Shown: one piece after another, positions 18,650 to 26,645 of the stretch
How the letters are laid out: each line of letters starts with the position of its first letter
Numbering within the stretch: the first letter of the stretch is position 1
Assembly (NCBI GenBank): GCA_012521705.1
Contig: JAAYLX010000030.1
Coordinates: 1 to 64,000 of the forward strand
Length of the DNA: 64,000 nucleotides
Direction of reading: 5' to 3'
Source: Clostridiaceae bacterium
GTDB lineage: Bacteria; Bacillota; Clostridia; DSM-8532
The notes under the pieces: model-generated
The model's input: only the letters and a program-made list of their open reading frames with translations
What the model was told of the DNA's origin: nothing
Database searches by the model: none
Made by a program: the position numbers and the translations under genes

Positions 18650-19474
18650 TTAAGTCTGGGCATAGGCACACATTTTTTTAAATTCCTTGCATCCGGGCAA
18701 ATCCGAGTCCCTGTAGATATGATAAGCCGGATATGTGGTATCCACATAAAGCTCAAAACCGTTAACCGCCGCGCGGACACAAAAGTGGCGGTCCTCCCCG
18801 TTAAAGCTAAGATTGTATATGGGCGTAAAAGACACCTTGCTATGAAGTACTTTTTTGCTTAACAAAGTACAGCCGCCAAGTCCTCCCACTTTATATACTC
18901 CGGGTTTTCTCAGCATGTCGTAAAACTTTTGGGTCCTCTCCCTTATTTGTCCTGCATTAAATAATTCTTCACCTTTCATCTCATACTGGGTGTAATTGTC
19001 ATACAGCCAGACCTGGGGGCAAAGGGGTCCTGCATGGGACCATCTGGTCCAGTAAATTTCGGAAATAATATCCTTGTCCAGTTCAATTAAATGCTTCAGG
19101 GTATCGGGGTGGAGAAGCAAATCCGAATCCACAAAAAAGAGCCCGTCAAAATCCCTGTCCCTTGCATATTCAAGTATCCGGTTTCTCAGTTCCCCCACCC
19201 TGAAAGTGCTGATTCTGTTCCATTTGTGCCGGCTGTAAGGTTTATTGTCCTCTTTCATATACTCAGGAGCCAATAGGCTTCCTGCTTTCAGCACAGTGCC
19301 TTTAAGAGCCCTGGCTATATTCTGCAAAACCAAAGATGAGTCAAGCGATATATTATCATCAATGAACAAAAAACTAACCTGAATACCATGAGTCTTCAGG
19401 TTCAAAAGCGAAATACCATATTCACTTAGTATTTCAGGTTTCTGTCTGACAGGACTTGCTGCAAGAATCCGCAT
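18650..19474 (-). CDS. glycosyltransferase, GT-A type (GT2/Anp1-like)
   Basis: A 274-residue soluble protein with a GT-A fold signature: an N-terminal Rossmann-like strand MRILAASPVRQ, and FVDSDLLLHPDTL near residue 116, whose DSD is the DxD metal and nucleotide-sugar site. The middle of the protein (YWTRWSHAGPLCPQVW) and a late GEDRHFCVRA segment with an acidic pair fit processive or single-addition inverting enzymes. No membrane segment is present. It starts 9 bp after the paralogue at 19483, with its ribosome binding site inside that gene, so the two are coupled. The acceptor is presumably the neighbouring surface proteins or a spore polysaccharide; this is inferred. Confidence 0.75.
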   Translation of the reverse strand: MRILAASPVRQKPEILSEYGISLLNLKTHGIQVSFLFIDDNISLDSSLVLQNIARALKGTVLKAGSLLAPEYMKEDNKPYSRHKWNRISTFRVGELRNRILEYARDRDFDGLFFVDSDLLLHPDTLKHLIELDKDIISEIYWTRWSHAGPLCPQVWLYDNYTQYEMKGEELFNAGQIRERTQKFYDMLRKPGVYKVGGLGGCTLLSKKVLHSKVSFTPIYNLSFNGEDRHFCVRAAVNGFELYVDTTYPAYHIYRDSDLPGCKEFKKMCAYAQT

Positions 19475-19482
19475 GACCTATG

Positions 19483-20151
19483 CTACTCCAATTCTCCCAA
19501 TACGGTAAGTTCATCTTCAACCACTACCTGAACTATAAGATCGAAGAATATTGCTAAATCCACTGTTGTTGCCGGAACCGGCGGCGAGCTTGTTCCACAG
19601 AAGCATACGGCTCCAATATCCGCGTTCCAGGTCATATTTCTCAACCTTGTAACAACCGTAAACAGTGTGTCGGCAGGTACAACCCCTGTGAAATCGTCAA
19701 CAGGAATTGTAATTGTGTAAACAAATACATTGCCCACTATCTGCATGGTTTGCAATATGCTTCGAGAAATTTGCTTTTCGGTGAGATCATATAATGTGGT
19801 CACTTTTACCCCAATGTCATCGGGAAGAGTAATCAGGTCATAAGAGTTATCAGCAAACTGGACCAGGAGAAATACTTTGAAAGGTACAGTTATTCTGATC
19901 CTGTTGCCGCACAGACAGGTCCATGTCGGTTTTCCGACGAATTTTACCTTGACGTCCTGGATGCATTCCACCGGGAATTCATTGAATGGTCCTGCATTGT
20001 TTATGAAAAGAGTTACCGGCTCTTTTGTCTGAAGCCTCTGACCGGTCACGGGATCCCTCTTCTCCTGGAAAAATATCTGAACATCCTTTTCTTCAAACCT
20101 GGCTTTGGTTTTCTTAATGATAAGATTGACAGGTTTATAGTCCTTATGCAT
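19483..20151 (-). CDS. spore-surface-type beta-rich protein, paralogue B
   Basis: A 222-residue beta-rich protein with a central CLCGNRIRITVPFKVFLL segment followed by LITLPDD, homologous by inspection to paralogue A at 17280-18140. It lacks the Lys-Pro-Asp repeat and ends in an acidic strand. A GTG at 20157 could serve as start, but AAGGGGAG is nine bases before the ATG at 20151 and only three before the GTG, so I use the ATG. It is co-transcribed with the following glycosyltransferase. Cysteines in CLC and CFC motifs could cross-link coat layers. No function is established. Confidence 0.65.
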   Translation of the reverse strand: MHKDYKPVNLIIKKTKARFEEKDVQIFFQEKRDPVTGQRLQTKEPVTLFINNAGPFNEFPVECIQDVKVKFVGKPTWTCLCGNRIRITVPFKVFLLVQFADNSYDLITLPDDIGVKVTTLYDLTEKQISRSILQTMQIVGNVFVYTITIPVDDFTGVVPADTLFTVVTRLRNMTWNADIGAVCFCGTSSPPVPATTVDLAIFFDLIVQVVVEDELTVLGELE

Positions 20152-20186
20152 TGACACAAACTCCCCTTATTGCTGTTTTGATACTT

Positions 20187-20195
20187 TATATTATG
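20187..20195 (-). promoter_or_regulatory. candidate sigma-K-type -10 element
   Basis: Minus-strand CATAATATA followed by AAG is identical over 12 bases to the element before paralogue A and lies 36 bases before the start codon at 20151. Spacing to the start is the same in both cases. Confidence 0.45.
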
Positions 20196-20315
20196 CATGG
20201 CATGTGATTGTTGCTATTGCGTCAGAAGGAAAGTTACGGGTCCTTAATCAAAATCTGTTCATTTATGAAAAGACTTCGTGTTATTGATTAAATTCTTCTC
20301 AAACCCGCTTATTCT

Positions 20316-20371
20316 GAATATTTCCGTGAAAGTATTATCATTCACTGGCTAAGGCTTATCCACATATAATC
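20316..20371 (+). promoter_or_regulatory. candidate sporulation promoters of the cgeB-type operon
   Basis: Two overlapping candidates are visible. A sigma-E-like pair has GAATATT at 20316-20322 and CATTCACT at 20339-20346, 16 bp apart. A sigma-K-like pair has AC at 20344-20345 and CATATAATC at 20363-20371, 17 bp apart. The start codon is at 20398. Neither is proven; both match consensus except for one or two bases. Confidence 0.4.
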
Positions 20372-20397
20372 TAGTAAACATAATAAGGAGGACGAAA

Positions 20398-21342
20398 ATG
20401 AAAATTCTTTTTACCAATCCCTCACCATTGATCAAATATGGCATGCAGAAGGGCTTTGAAAAACACGGCTGGGAGACCGACAGACTTGAAGTCCCCCAGC
20501 AGAGTGTGGACGGCCTTATTAAAAAGATCGAGGAATTCAAGCCCGACTATTTATTCACAGAGGGCGGAGTTGATACAAAGAAGTTTATTTTTCCCGTGCT
20601 GGAAAGATATTCTGTCCCTCATATATATTGGGCTGTCGAGGACCCGGTCGCCCATGCAACCCTTGCTTTGCAATGGGCTACAAAATCGGTGCTCGTACTG
20701 ACCCCTGATATGGAAATGCTTGAAAGTTACAGACAGAACGGGCATAAGGCTCTTTGCATACCCTTTGCGGCAGACCCCGACTACTACTATAAATATCCTT
20801 ATGATGAACATTTCGCCTCCTTGGATGCGATCCATGTAGGGAACAATTACAATGTTTTCCCTGAACGCAGAAAAGCTTATAAATACATAATAAGTCCGTT
20901 TATTGACCACGGGAAAAAGATAGAGGTGTACGGATTTGACTGGGATCATCCCCGTCATGAGTTTAAGCTTGACCCTGCATATCATAAAGGTTATTTACCC
21001 CATGAAAAAAGTGTCATTGCTTATTCCAACGCAAAGATCACATTGGGGGTTCATTCCATTACAAATTCACGGACTATGCAGTCCATGCGGACTTTTGAAG
21101 TCCTTGGCTGCGGCGGATTCTTCCTCACGCAGCGCACTCGGGCTATTGAGTATATGTTCAAAAACCATGTCCACCTCGTATGGTCAGCAAGCTACGAGGA
21201 AACTGTCGACCTAATGAATTATTACCTTGAAAATGACTCGGCCAGGGAAAAGATTGCTTTGACCGGTCAGCAGTTTGTGTATCAGAACCACAGCTATGAG
21301 AGACGTGTTTCTGAAATAATAAATGCTTTAAAGGCGGGATGA
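20398..21342 (+). CDS. CgeB-family spore glycosyltransferase
   Basis: A 314-residue soluble glycosyltransferase of the CgeB group (DUF3880 plus Glyco_trans_1_2). The N-terminal half has the family segments YLFTEGG near 58 and IYWAVEDPVAH near 79. The C-terminal half has MRTFEVLGCGGFFLT near 228, the usual nucleotide-sugar end of the family, and a final YEETVDLMNYYL. B. subtilis CgeB acts in glycosylation of the outermost spore layer. AAGGAGG sits seven bases before the ATG. It overlaps the pyruvyl transferase by four bases (ATGA). Confidence 0.8.
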   Translation: MKILFTNPSPLIKYGMQKGFEKHGWETDRLEVPQQSVDGLIKKIEEFKPDYLFTEGGVDTKKFIFPVLERYSVPHIYWAVEDPVAHATLALQWATKSVLVLTPDMEMLESYRQNGHKALCIPFAADPDYYYKYPYDEHFASLDAIHVGNNYNVFPERRKAYKYIISPFIDHGKKIEVYGFDWDHPRHEFKLDPAYHKGYLPHEKSVIAYSNAKITLGVHSITNSRTMQSMRTFEVLGCGGFFLTQRTRAIEYMFKNHVHLVWSASYEETVDLMNYYLENDSAREKIALTGQQFVYQNHSYERRVSEIINALKAG

Positions 21343-22328
21343 ATTTGAAAATTGCGATTATCGGATATTACGGACATAACAACCTGGGCGATGAGCTTAA
21401 TCTGTTTGAAATGATGAAACTGATAAAGAAGCAGTATCCTCTTGCGGACATTACCGTGTTCAGCGGAGGACTTGGTTGTCTGTATTATGATGTAGACTAT
21501 AACATCGTACTGGCAGACAGGATGACATTGTCCGAATACAGGAATACTTTAAATACATTTGATATTGTAATTATAGGGGGCGGAGGCCTTGTCTTCCTGG
21601 GGGCAAATTACTTTGATTTTCTTCAGGAAGGATTAAAAGTCCCTTACATATTTAGCCGGGTGGGAATCGACAACCGCGTTGTTTCCCCGCAGGTAACGGC
21701 ACAACTTAAAGAGATCCTCAGCAGGGCCTATGATGTTACAGTACGGACAAGTTACGACAGGGAACTTGCCGTAAAATATCTTGGAATTGACTGCGGTGTA
21801 GTTCCGGAAGCCATATGGAACTATGAGGCCGAAAAATTCCCGCTACCCTTTGCCGGCAAAAAGATTCTTGCCAGCATAAATGCTTATGGTGCAAAATTTG
21901 CACCTCAGATTAAAGCTGCCCTTTCAGAAATAAAAGTTACCCATACCGATTTTACTTTATCAATGCAGGATACTTCCAGGGACTTTTATTTCAATATCCT
22001 GAGTACTCCGGATAAAAGAGTTATATTGCCTGAATCGGTAAGTCTCCATAAAAAGGCTTCATTCCTGGCCTCCATGGACCTTGTTATAACGAGCAGGCTC
22101 CATGCAGGGTTAATAGCCTTGAGTCATGGGATACCTGCCATTATGTTAAAGAGTACTCCCAAGGTTAAATTCCTGCTTGAAGAAATAAAGCTTCCCGAAT
22201 TGTTCGTCGGAGGAGAAATAACTTCATCTTTGATTGAAAACACTCTCAGAACCAATTATAAACCTCGCCTGACAGAAATAGCACAACGAATGAAAGAACT
22301 GTCTCAAGCTCCTGTAATCCCGTTATAG
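21339..22328 (+). CDS. polysaccharide pyruvyl transferase family protein (CsaB-like)
   Basis: A 329-residue protein starting KIAIIGYYGHNNLGDELNL, the nucleotide-binding start of the polysaccharide pyruvyl transferase family. It includes IIGGGGLVF near 77 and the C-terminal SRLHAGLIALSHGIPAI segment of the GT-B-like fold. Family members add ketal-linked pyruvate to cell-wall or exopolysaccharide sugars; CsaB pyruvylation anchors S-layer proteins. Its start overlaps the CgeB stop, so the two enzymes are made together. The acceptor glycan is unknown. Confidence 0.82.
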   Translation: MNLKIAIIGYYGHNNLGDELNLFEMMKLIKKQYPLADITVFSGGLGCLYYDVDYNIVLADRMTLSEYRNTLNTFDIVIIGGGGLVFLGANYFDFLQEGLKVPYIFSRVGIDNRVVSPQVTAQLKEILSRAYDVTVRTSYDRELAVKYLGIDCGVVPEAIWNYEAEKFPLPFAGKKILASINAYGAKFAPQIKAALSEIKVTHTDFTLSMQDTSRDFYFNILSTPDKRVILPESVSLHKKASFLASMDLVITSRLHAGLIALSHGIPAIMLKSTPKVKFLLEEIKLPELFVGGEITSSLIENTLRTNYKPRLTEIAQRMKELSQAPVIPL

Positions 22329-22341
22329 AAAGGAGAGCGTT

Positions 22342-23547
22342 ATGAGTAATGAATATAGGGACATCATGCCATTGTTTTCCGGGAAAAAAATCATGGCTTC
22401 AGATATTGATATAAAAAATCCTGTTATAAAAACCCAGCACCCCGTGGTGGTAATATACCCTCCCACCATTGACTGGAACTATATGAAGCAGCGCCCTCAG
22501 CAGATTATGGAGCAATTCTCGCTGAACAGGTTTGATGTGTTTTACTGCAACAAAACCCAGTCAAAAACGCAACTATATACTAATATCAATCCCAATCTGA
22601 GAATTGTGCATAATAATACTACATTTATAAGTGACATTGTGCCACAGCTAAAAAAGCAAGGAAAAAAAATAATACTTTGGGTTTCCTGGTCCAAACTCCA
22701 TTCTTTTTTGGACCATTACAGCCCTGATTTTATCATATATGACTATCTGGACGATTTTGCAGCATGGGAACCATACCTTGATCCCATGGTAAATAAAGCT
22801 GATGTAGTAATTACAACATCAAAAATCTTAAATGACAGGATGAAACGGGATTATCCGCAGAAGCCAAACTTCATGGTACCCAACGGCTGTAATCTGTCCC
22901 ATTTTGTCCCTGACAAAAATAGTCCGAAGCCTGTAGAATTTTTAGATCACAATGGGCCTGTCATTACCTATTCAGGCGCATGGGCAAACTGGATAAATGC
23001 CGGCCTGATTGAAAAAATTGCCCTTACTTACAAGGACGCATTGGTGGCAATTATAGGAACCTTGTTCGGAGTGTCAGTCCCAAAGCAGATTCCAAATATC
23101 AAATATTTGGGATTAAAGCAGTATGACCAGCTCCCTCCGTATTTGCAGCACAGCACGGTTTGCATTATACCATTTTTGATTAATCCAATAACCGTTGCCA
23201 CCAATCCTATAAAAATGTATGAATACCTGGCCTCCGGAACTCCCGTGGTATCATCCGACATCCCTGAAGCACGGGGCGTTCCCGGAGTTTACATTGGCAA
23301 GAATGATAAAGATTTTGTGGATAAAATCGGGATGATATTAAGAAAAGAGCATGATTTTAACTACGATGAAGTATACTCCTGGCTAAAAACCCATACCTGG
23401 GAAAGAAGGTTTGAGAAGATACATAGTATTATTAATGAGTTTATGGATATTCCCAATCTGAAAGCTGTAAATGAAGCTGAAAACGTAAATAAAAATGAGA
23501 ATGACAATGATAATAAAGATAAGGAAAAAACAGATGACAAACTTTAG
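22342..23547 (+). CDS. glycosyltransferase, GT-B fold (GT4-like)
   Basis: A 401-residue protein with a two-domain GT-B plan. Its N-terminal domain has VVIYPPTIDWNYMKQRPQQI near 31, typical of GTs found beside teichuronic or exopolysaccharide genes. The linker has NGCNLSHF near 183, and the C-terminal domain has KMYEYLASGTPVVSSDIPE near 292, which includes the nucleotide-sugar Glu. The last 25 residues are a low-complexity Asn/Lys/Asp/Glu tail. GAAAGGAG precedes the ATG. It follows the pyruvyl transferase by 13 bp. Confidence 0.82.
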   Translation: MSNEYRDIMPLFSGKKIMASDIDIKNPVIKTQHPVVVIYPPTIDWNYMKQRPQQIMEQFSLNRFDVFYCNKTQSKTQLYTNINPNLRIVHNNTTFISDIVPQLKKQGKKIILWVSWSKLHSFLDHYSPDFIIYDYLDDFAAWEPYLDPMVNKADVVITTSKILNDRMKRDYPQKPNFMVPNGCNLSHFVPDKNSPKPVEFLDHNGPVITYSGAWANWINAGLIEKIALTYKDALVAIIGTLFGVSVPKQIPNIKYLGLKQYDQLPPYLQHSTVCIIPFLINPITVATNPIKMYEYLASGTPVVSSDIPEARGVPGVYIGKNDKDFVDKIGMILRKEHDFNYDEVYSWLKTHTWERRFEKIHSIINEFMDIPNLKAVNEAENVNKNENDNDNKDKEKTDDKL

Positions 23548-23650
23548 GTATATTCTCTATAAACGCAAAAAATATAAGCACTTAAGAAAAATCAAAGTGA
23601 AAAGTAACAGCAAAACTGAAACAAAAACAGTATTGGCACAGCAAAAATAA
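23534..23650 (+). CDS. possible 38-residue basic peptide
   Basis: A short frame starts inside the last codons of the glycosyltransferase (ATG at 23534) and ends with TAA at 23648. Its start MTNFRYILYKRKKYKHLRKI is very basic, and the rest is polar. AAGGA lies eight bases upstream of the ATG, inside the Asn/Lys tail of the upstream gene. The terminator hairpin begins at its stop codon, so it would be the last gene of the operon. Small size makes a chance frame possible. Confidence 0.35.
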   Translation: MTNFRYILYKRKKYKHLRKIKVKSNSKTETKTVLAQQK

Positions 23651-23683
23651 AAGCCCTGAAAGTCTGTACTTTCAGGGCTTTTT
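23649..23683 (+). terminator. intrinsic terminator of the cgeB-type operon
   Basis: A perfect 14-bp stem (23649-23662 with 23669-23682, core AGCCCTGAAAG) has a 6-base loop and five Ts. It abuts the CCA end of the oppositely oriented tRNA-Arg gene. Confidence 0.85.
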
Positions 23684-23759
23684 GGCGCGCCCAGCAGAGC
23701 TCGAATCCACAACCTTCTGGTCCGTAGCCAGACGCTCTATCCAGTTGAGCTATGGGCGC
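23683..23759 (-). tRNA. tRNA-Arg (anticodon ACG)
   Basis: The minus strand folds as a complete cloverleaf: acceptor GCGCCCA with TGGGCGC, D-arm GCTC/GAGC, anticodon stem TCTGG/CCAGA with loop CTACGGA, and T-loop TTCGAGC. The anticodon ACG reads CGN arginine codons after A34-to-I editing. The 3' CCA is encoded. Confidence 0.95.
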
Positions 23760-23868
23760 ATATTTGCACCTCGCTGAGATGCATTAATTATATTAATATA
23801 AATCAAAACAAAAATCAACACCTATTTGTTTGAATATTAATCCAGTAAAGGATTACACTTCCCGATAC

Positions 23869-24810
23869 TCAGAACATATCCTTCTTGTTGAGGAAAAACG
23901 CAACAATCAGGGAAAGTACAATTGAGCCGGCAAATATATACAGCCACATAAACGGATTATGCTGCAGGGGAAGCGGAACATTCTGCCCGAAAAAGCTGTA
24001 TACCATATTGGGAATGGCCAAAACTATAGTCATGGCTGCAAGGAATTTCATCACTACATTCTGGTTATTGGATATGATAGAGGCAAAGGCGTCCATCATT
24101 CCGCTTAGAATTGTGCTGTATATGTTTGCCATCTCAATGGCCTGCTTGTTCTCAATAATCGTATCTTCAAGAAGATCATGGTCTTCTTCGTACAGCTTAA
24201 TTACTCTTCCTGTCAACAGTCTTTCAAGCACGGTCTCGTTTGATTTCAGTGATGTAGTGAAATAAACAAGGCTTTTGCTAAGCTCCATCAGCTTATAGAG
24301 TTCCTTGTTACGCATTGACTTATGAAGGGTTTTCTCCAAATACTCGGTTTTCTTGTCAATATGCCTCAGGTACTTTAAGAAGTCTTCTGCTATGTTGTAA
24401 AGAATCTGCAGGATAAAACGGGTCTTCTTATAGGTATAAAAGTTTCTTATCTGCCCGTTTCTGAATCTTTCAAGCACAGAGGTCTGCTTGCTGCTGATGG
24501 TGATGATAAAATCATCCCTGACCTGCATAATTCCCATTGGAACAGTTTCATACTTGATGGAATTATCCTCTTCGTAGACATAGGGTATATCAACAATAAT
24601 AAGCGTCTGATCTTCGTCTATGTCTACACGCGGTTTTTCCTCGCTGTCCAATGGATCCCTCAGCATATTCTGCTCTACGTTTAGGTGCTTAATAACAGCC
24701 TCAAGCTCCTCTTCGGTGGGGTTTGTAAGGTTTACCCAGCACCCTCTTTCAATGGCCTCAATACAAATTAGTTCGTTTCCCGGTTCTACTGTTTTGAAAA
24801 TTTCTATCAA
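23869..24810 (-). CDS. corA: CorA-family divalent cation (Mg2+) channel, GQN variant
   Basis: A 313-residue protein with a large cytoplasmic domain and two C-terminal membrane helices (about 252-274 and 286-306). After the first helix the usual YGMN signature reads FGQN (Gly at about 275), so the motif Met is replaced by Gln. The rest is typical: a long helical stalk with KSNETVLERL and the end FFLNKKDMF. Translation most likely starts at a TTG at 24810, which has GGAAGGTGA five bases upstream; a GTG at 24819 has no proper spacing. An M-box riboswitch precedes it, which supports Mg2+ as the substrate. Confidence 0.85.
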   Translation of the reverse strand: MIEIFKTVEPGNELICIEAIERGCWVNLTNPTEEELEAVIKHLNVEQNMLRDPLDSEEKPRVDIDEDQTLIIVDIPYVYEEDNSIKYETVPMGIMQVRDDFIITISSKQTSVLERFRNGQIRNFYTYKKTRFILQILYNIAEDFLKYLRHIDKKTEYLEKTLHKSMRNKELYKLMELSKSLVYFTTSLKSNETVLERLLTGRVIKLYEEDHDLLEDTIIENKQAIEMANIYSTILSGMMDAFASIISNNQNVVMKFLAAMTIVLAIPNMVYSFFGQNVPLPLQHNPFMWLYIFAGSIVLSLIVAFFLNKKDMF

Positions 24811-24891
24811 CGGGATCACCTTCCTTCTATAAAATCACCTCACAAAGAATTATGTCCCCAAATACACGGGTGACATATACTACAAACACAA

Positions 24892-24914
24892 TAAAAAAGC
24901 CCGCCGGAGCGGAC
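24892..24914 (-). terminator. riboswitch terminator before corA
   Basis: Minus-strand GTCCGC, a 4-base loop and GCGGGC are followed by six Ts, between the M-box aptamer and the corA start. It is the expected expression platform: Mg2+ binding would favour this terminator and switch corA off. Confidence 0.75.
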
Positions 24915-24939
24915 ATGAATACTAAAATCCATGGTAATC

Positions 24940-25095
24940 ACACTCCCATCATTGAGCTTTGGCACTATACGACTTAGGTCTTCACCAGCTGCATTAAACA
25001 AAACCTTAATTCGGCAGTGTCTGTTCAACCCGTTGGCGTCTCTCGACGTTTCGGGGCAGCAGCATTTTTTCGTATAGGAGCCTCACCTAACAGGT
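24940..25095 (-). promoter_or_regulatory. M-box (ykoK-type) magnesium riboswitch
   Basis: The leader of corA carries the M-box core in the right order: GTTAGGTGAGGCTCCTATACG, then GCTGCTGCCC, AACGTC and GACGCCAACGGGTT with GAACAG, and finally TGCAGCTGG and AGTGCCAAAGCTC. These blocks are the conserved cores of the B. subtilis mgtE/ykoK element. It senses Mg2+ directly in the RNA. Confidence 0.9.
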
Positions 25096-25133
25096 AGTTG
25101 CATACATGTATCAGGCAATTTATTTCCTATTAA

Positions 25134-25161
25134 ATTATAGCACTTATGCAAATTACGTCAA
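25134..25161 (-). promoter_or_regulatory. sigma-A promoter of the M-box/corA transcript
   Basis: Minus-strand TTGACG (25156-25161) and a perfect TATAAT (25134-25139) are 16 bp apart, about 35 bases before the aptamer. Confidence 0.75.
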
Positions 25162-25189
25162 TAAAATTACTTAATATTCAAAATAACAT

Positions 25190-25224
25190 AAAAAAGCGCT
25201 CTTATGATTTTATAGAGCGCTTTT
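25190..25224 (-). terminator. terminator after the ABC permease gene
   Basis: An 11-bp stem (25192-25202 with 25214-25224, AAAAGCGCTCT and complement) is followed on the minus strand by a T run. Confidence 0.75.
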
Positions 25225-25259
25225 GGGCCATCAGAGCCAGTTCTGTAGATTATTATGAT

Positions 25260-26645
25260 TTAATCCTGTCTCAGTGCTTTCATAACACTTAGTTTCATAG
25301 CCCGTCTTGAAGGAAGAAGTCCGGCAAGCAGACTTGCAAGTGGAGCAAAGATTAAAGCGGCTATGGGAAGCCAAAACGGTATGACGGATGACGGGAGGGT
25401 TTTTTGACCATCGGGAGTCCAGATTATGGACCCGCCCAGACTTACATTAAATTTATTGAGAAGGTACGACATACCGAAACTCAGAAATATACCAAATATA
25501 CCTCCGAATACCCCTATCCACCATGCCTCCATCATAAACAGCCTGCGTATGTCGTTGAGCCTTGCACCTATAACCTTGAATATTCCAATCTCCCTCGTAC
25601 GCTCGTAGATGGACATATACATGGTATTTGCAATACCTATGGCAGCAATTACGAAGGACATAATGCCAATTCCCAAAAGAATCTGCCGTAAGCCCGCAGA
25701 CTGTTTCTGCATCTCCTCCAGTATCTGTACGGGGCTGAAACATTCATATCCCAATTCCTTAATTTTTTCCATAATGGGGACGACATCATCCATGCTCTTA
25801 GCTTTTACAATGACCTGGTAATAGCCCTCCTGCTCTTTTCCGCCTGAAGCATACATGGGCATAATGCGTACTCCTCCGTAAAAGCCGCCGCCTCCGTTGG
25901 AGCCGCCGTTCTGTCTATTGTATTTTTCAATTTCTTTCTGATATTTCTTTACGGTATCCATTGGCATAAGTATGCGCCAGCTGTACTCGGAGCCTAATTG
26001 TTCCACAGTTCCGACCACTTCCACCTTAACAGGCTTTGCCTGTACTTTAGGTTTTTCCATTCCCGGCTGCGGCTTTTCACCATAATTCATATCCCAGCTT
26101 ATGGTGAGTTTTTCCTTTGTAATATCAAAGTCCTCGGGAATAGGTTCCCAGCGCACTGCCCTGGGATTATAAAAGTTATACATCACGTCTCTGCCAAATA
26201 CCATTTGGTTGGTATCCCCTTCCTGCAGGGGGCGGCCATTGACAGGGATATCAAGAATGTCAAACATTCTTGGCTCTATACCCATAATGCTGACGTGACC
26301 AACGTATTTGCCGGCCATCATCTTCACATTGATTTCGAAGATAGGAGCTACTCCTTCTACTCCGTCCATCTTTTCCAAACGGGCAACCATATCATCGTCA
26401 AGGGGAGGAATGTCCTTCCCGTCAGGGGTCTTACCACCCTGATTATAATGGTAGACGGTAATCTGCATTATATTGCCCATCTGATTGATCTGCTCCAGAA
26501 AGTTTCTGTTCATGGCAATACCTAAGGAGAGCATGATCATAATGGCACAGGTTCCTATCATTACACCTGATATTGTCAATAATGTCCGGAGCTTATGGCG
26601 GAACAGGTTTTTTATGCTTAGCAGCAAAGTATCCGTTAATTTCAT
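25260..26645 (-). CDS. MacB/FtsX-type ABC transporter permease
   Basis: A 461-residue permease with the MacB plan. One N-terminal membrane helix (about 18-43) is followed by a large extracytoplasmic domain (about 45-325) and three C-terminal helices (about 330-352, 378-405 and 425-450) with the FtsX motif ERTREIGIFKVIGA near 350. The external domain contains a Gly/Asn-rich insert (about 245-256). It follows the accessory gene directly. This class moves lipoproteins, peptides or drugs, or transduces signals, rather than importing solutes. Confidence 0.87.
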   Translation of the reverse strand: MKLTDTLLLSIKNLFRHKLRTLLTISGVMIGTCAIMIMLSLGIAMNRNFLEQINQMGNIMQITVYHYNQGGKTPDGKDIPPLDDDMVARLEKMDGVEGVAPIFEINVKMMAGKYVGHVSIMGIEPRMFDILDIPVNGRPLQEGDTNQMVFGRDVMYNFYNPRAVRWEPIPEDFDITKEKLTISWDMNYGEKPQPGMEKPKVQAKPVKVEVVGTVEQLGSEYSWRILMPMDTVKKYQKEIEKYNRQNGGSNGGGGFYGGVRIMPMYASGGKEQEGYYQVIVKAKSMDDVVPIMEKIKELGYECFSPVQILEEMQKQSAGLRQILLGIGIMSFVIAAIGIANTMYMSIYERTREIGIFKVIGARLNDIRRLFMMEAWWIGVFGGIFGIFLSFGMSYLLNKFNVSLGGSIIWTPDGQKTLPSSVIPFWLPIAALIFAPLASLLAGLLPSRRAMKLSVMKALRQD

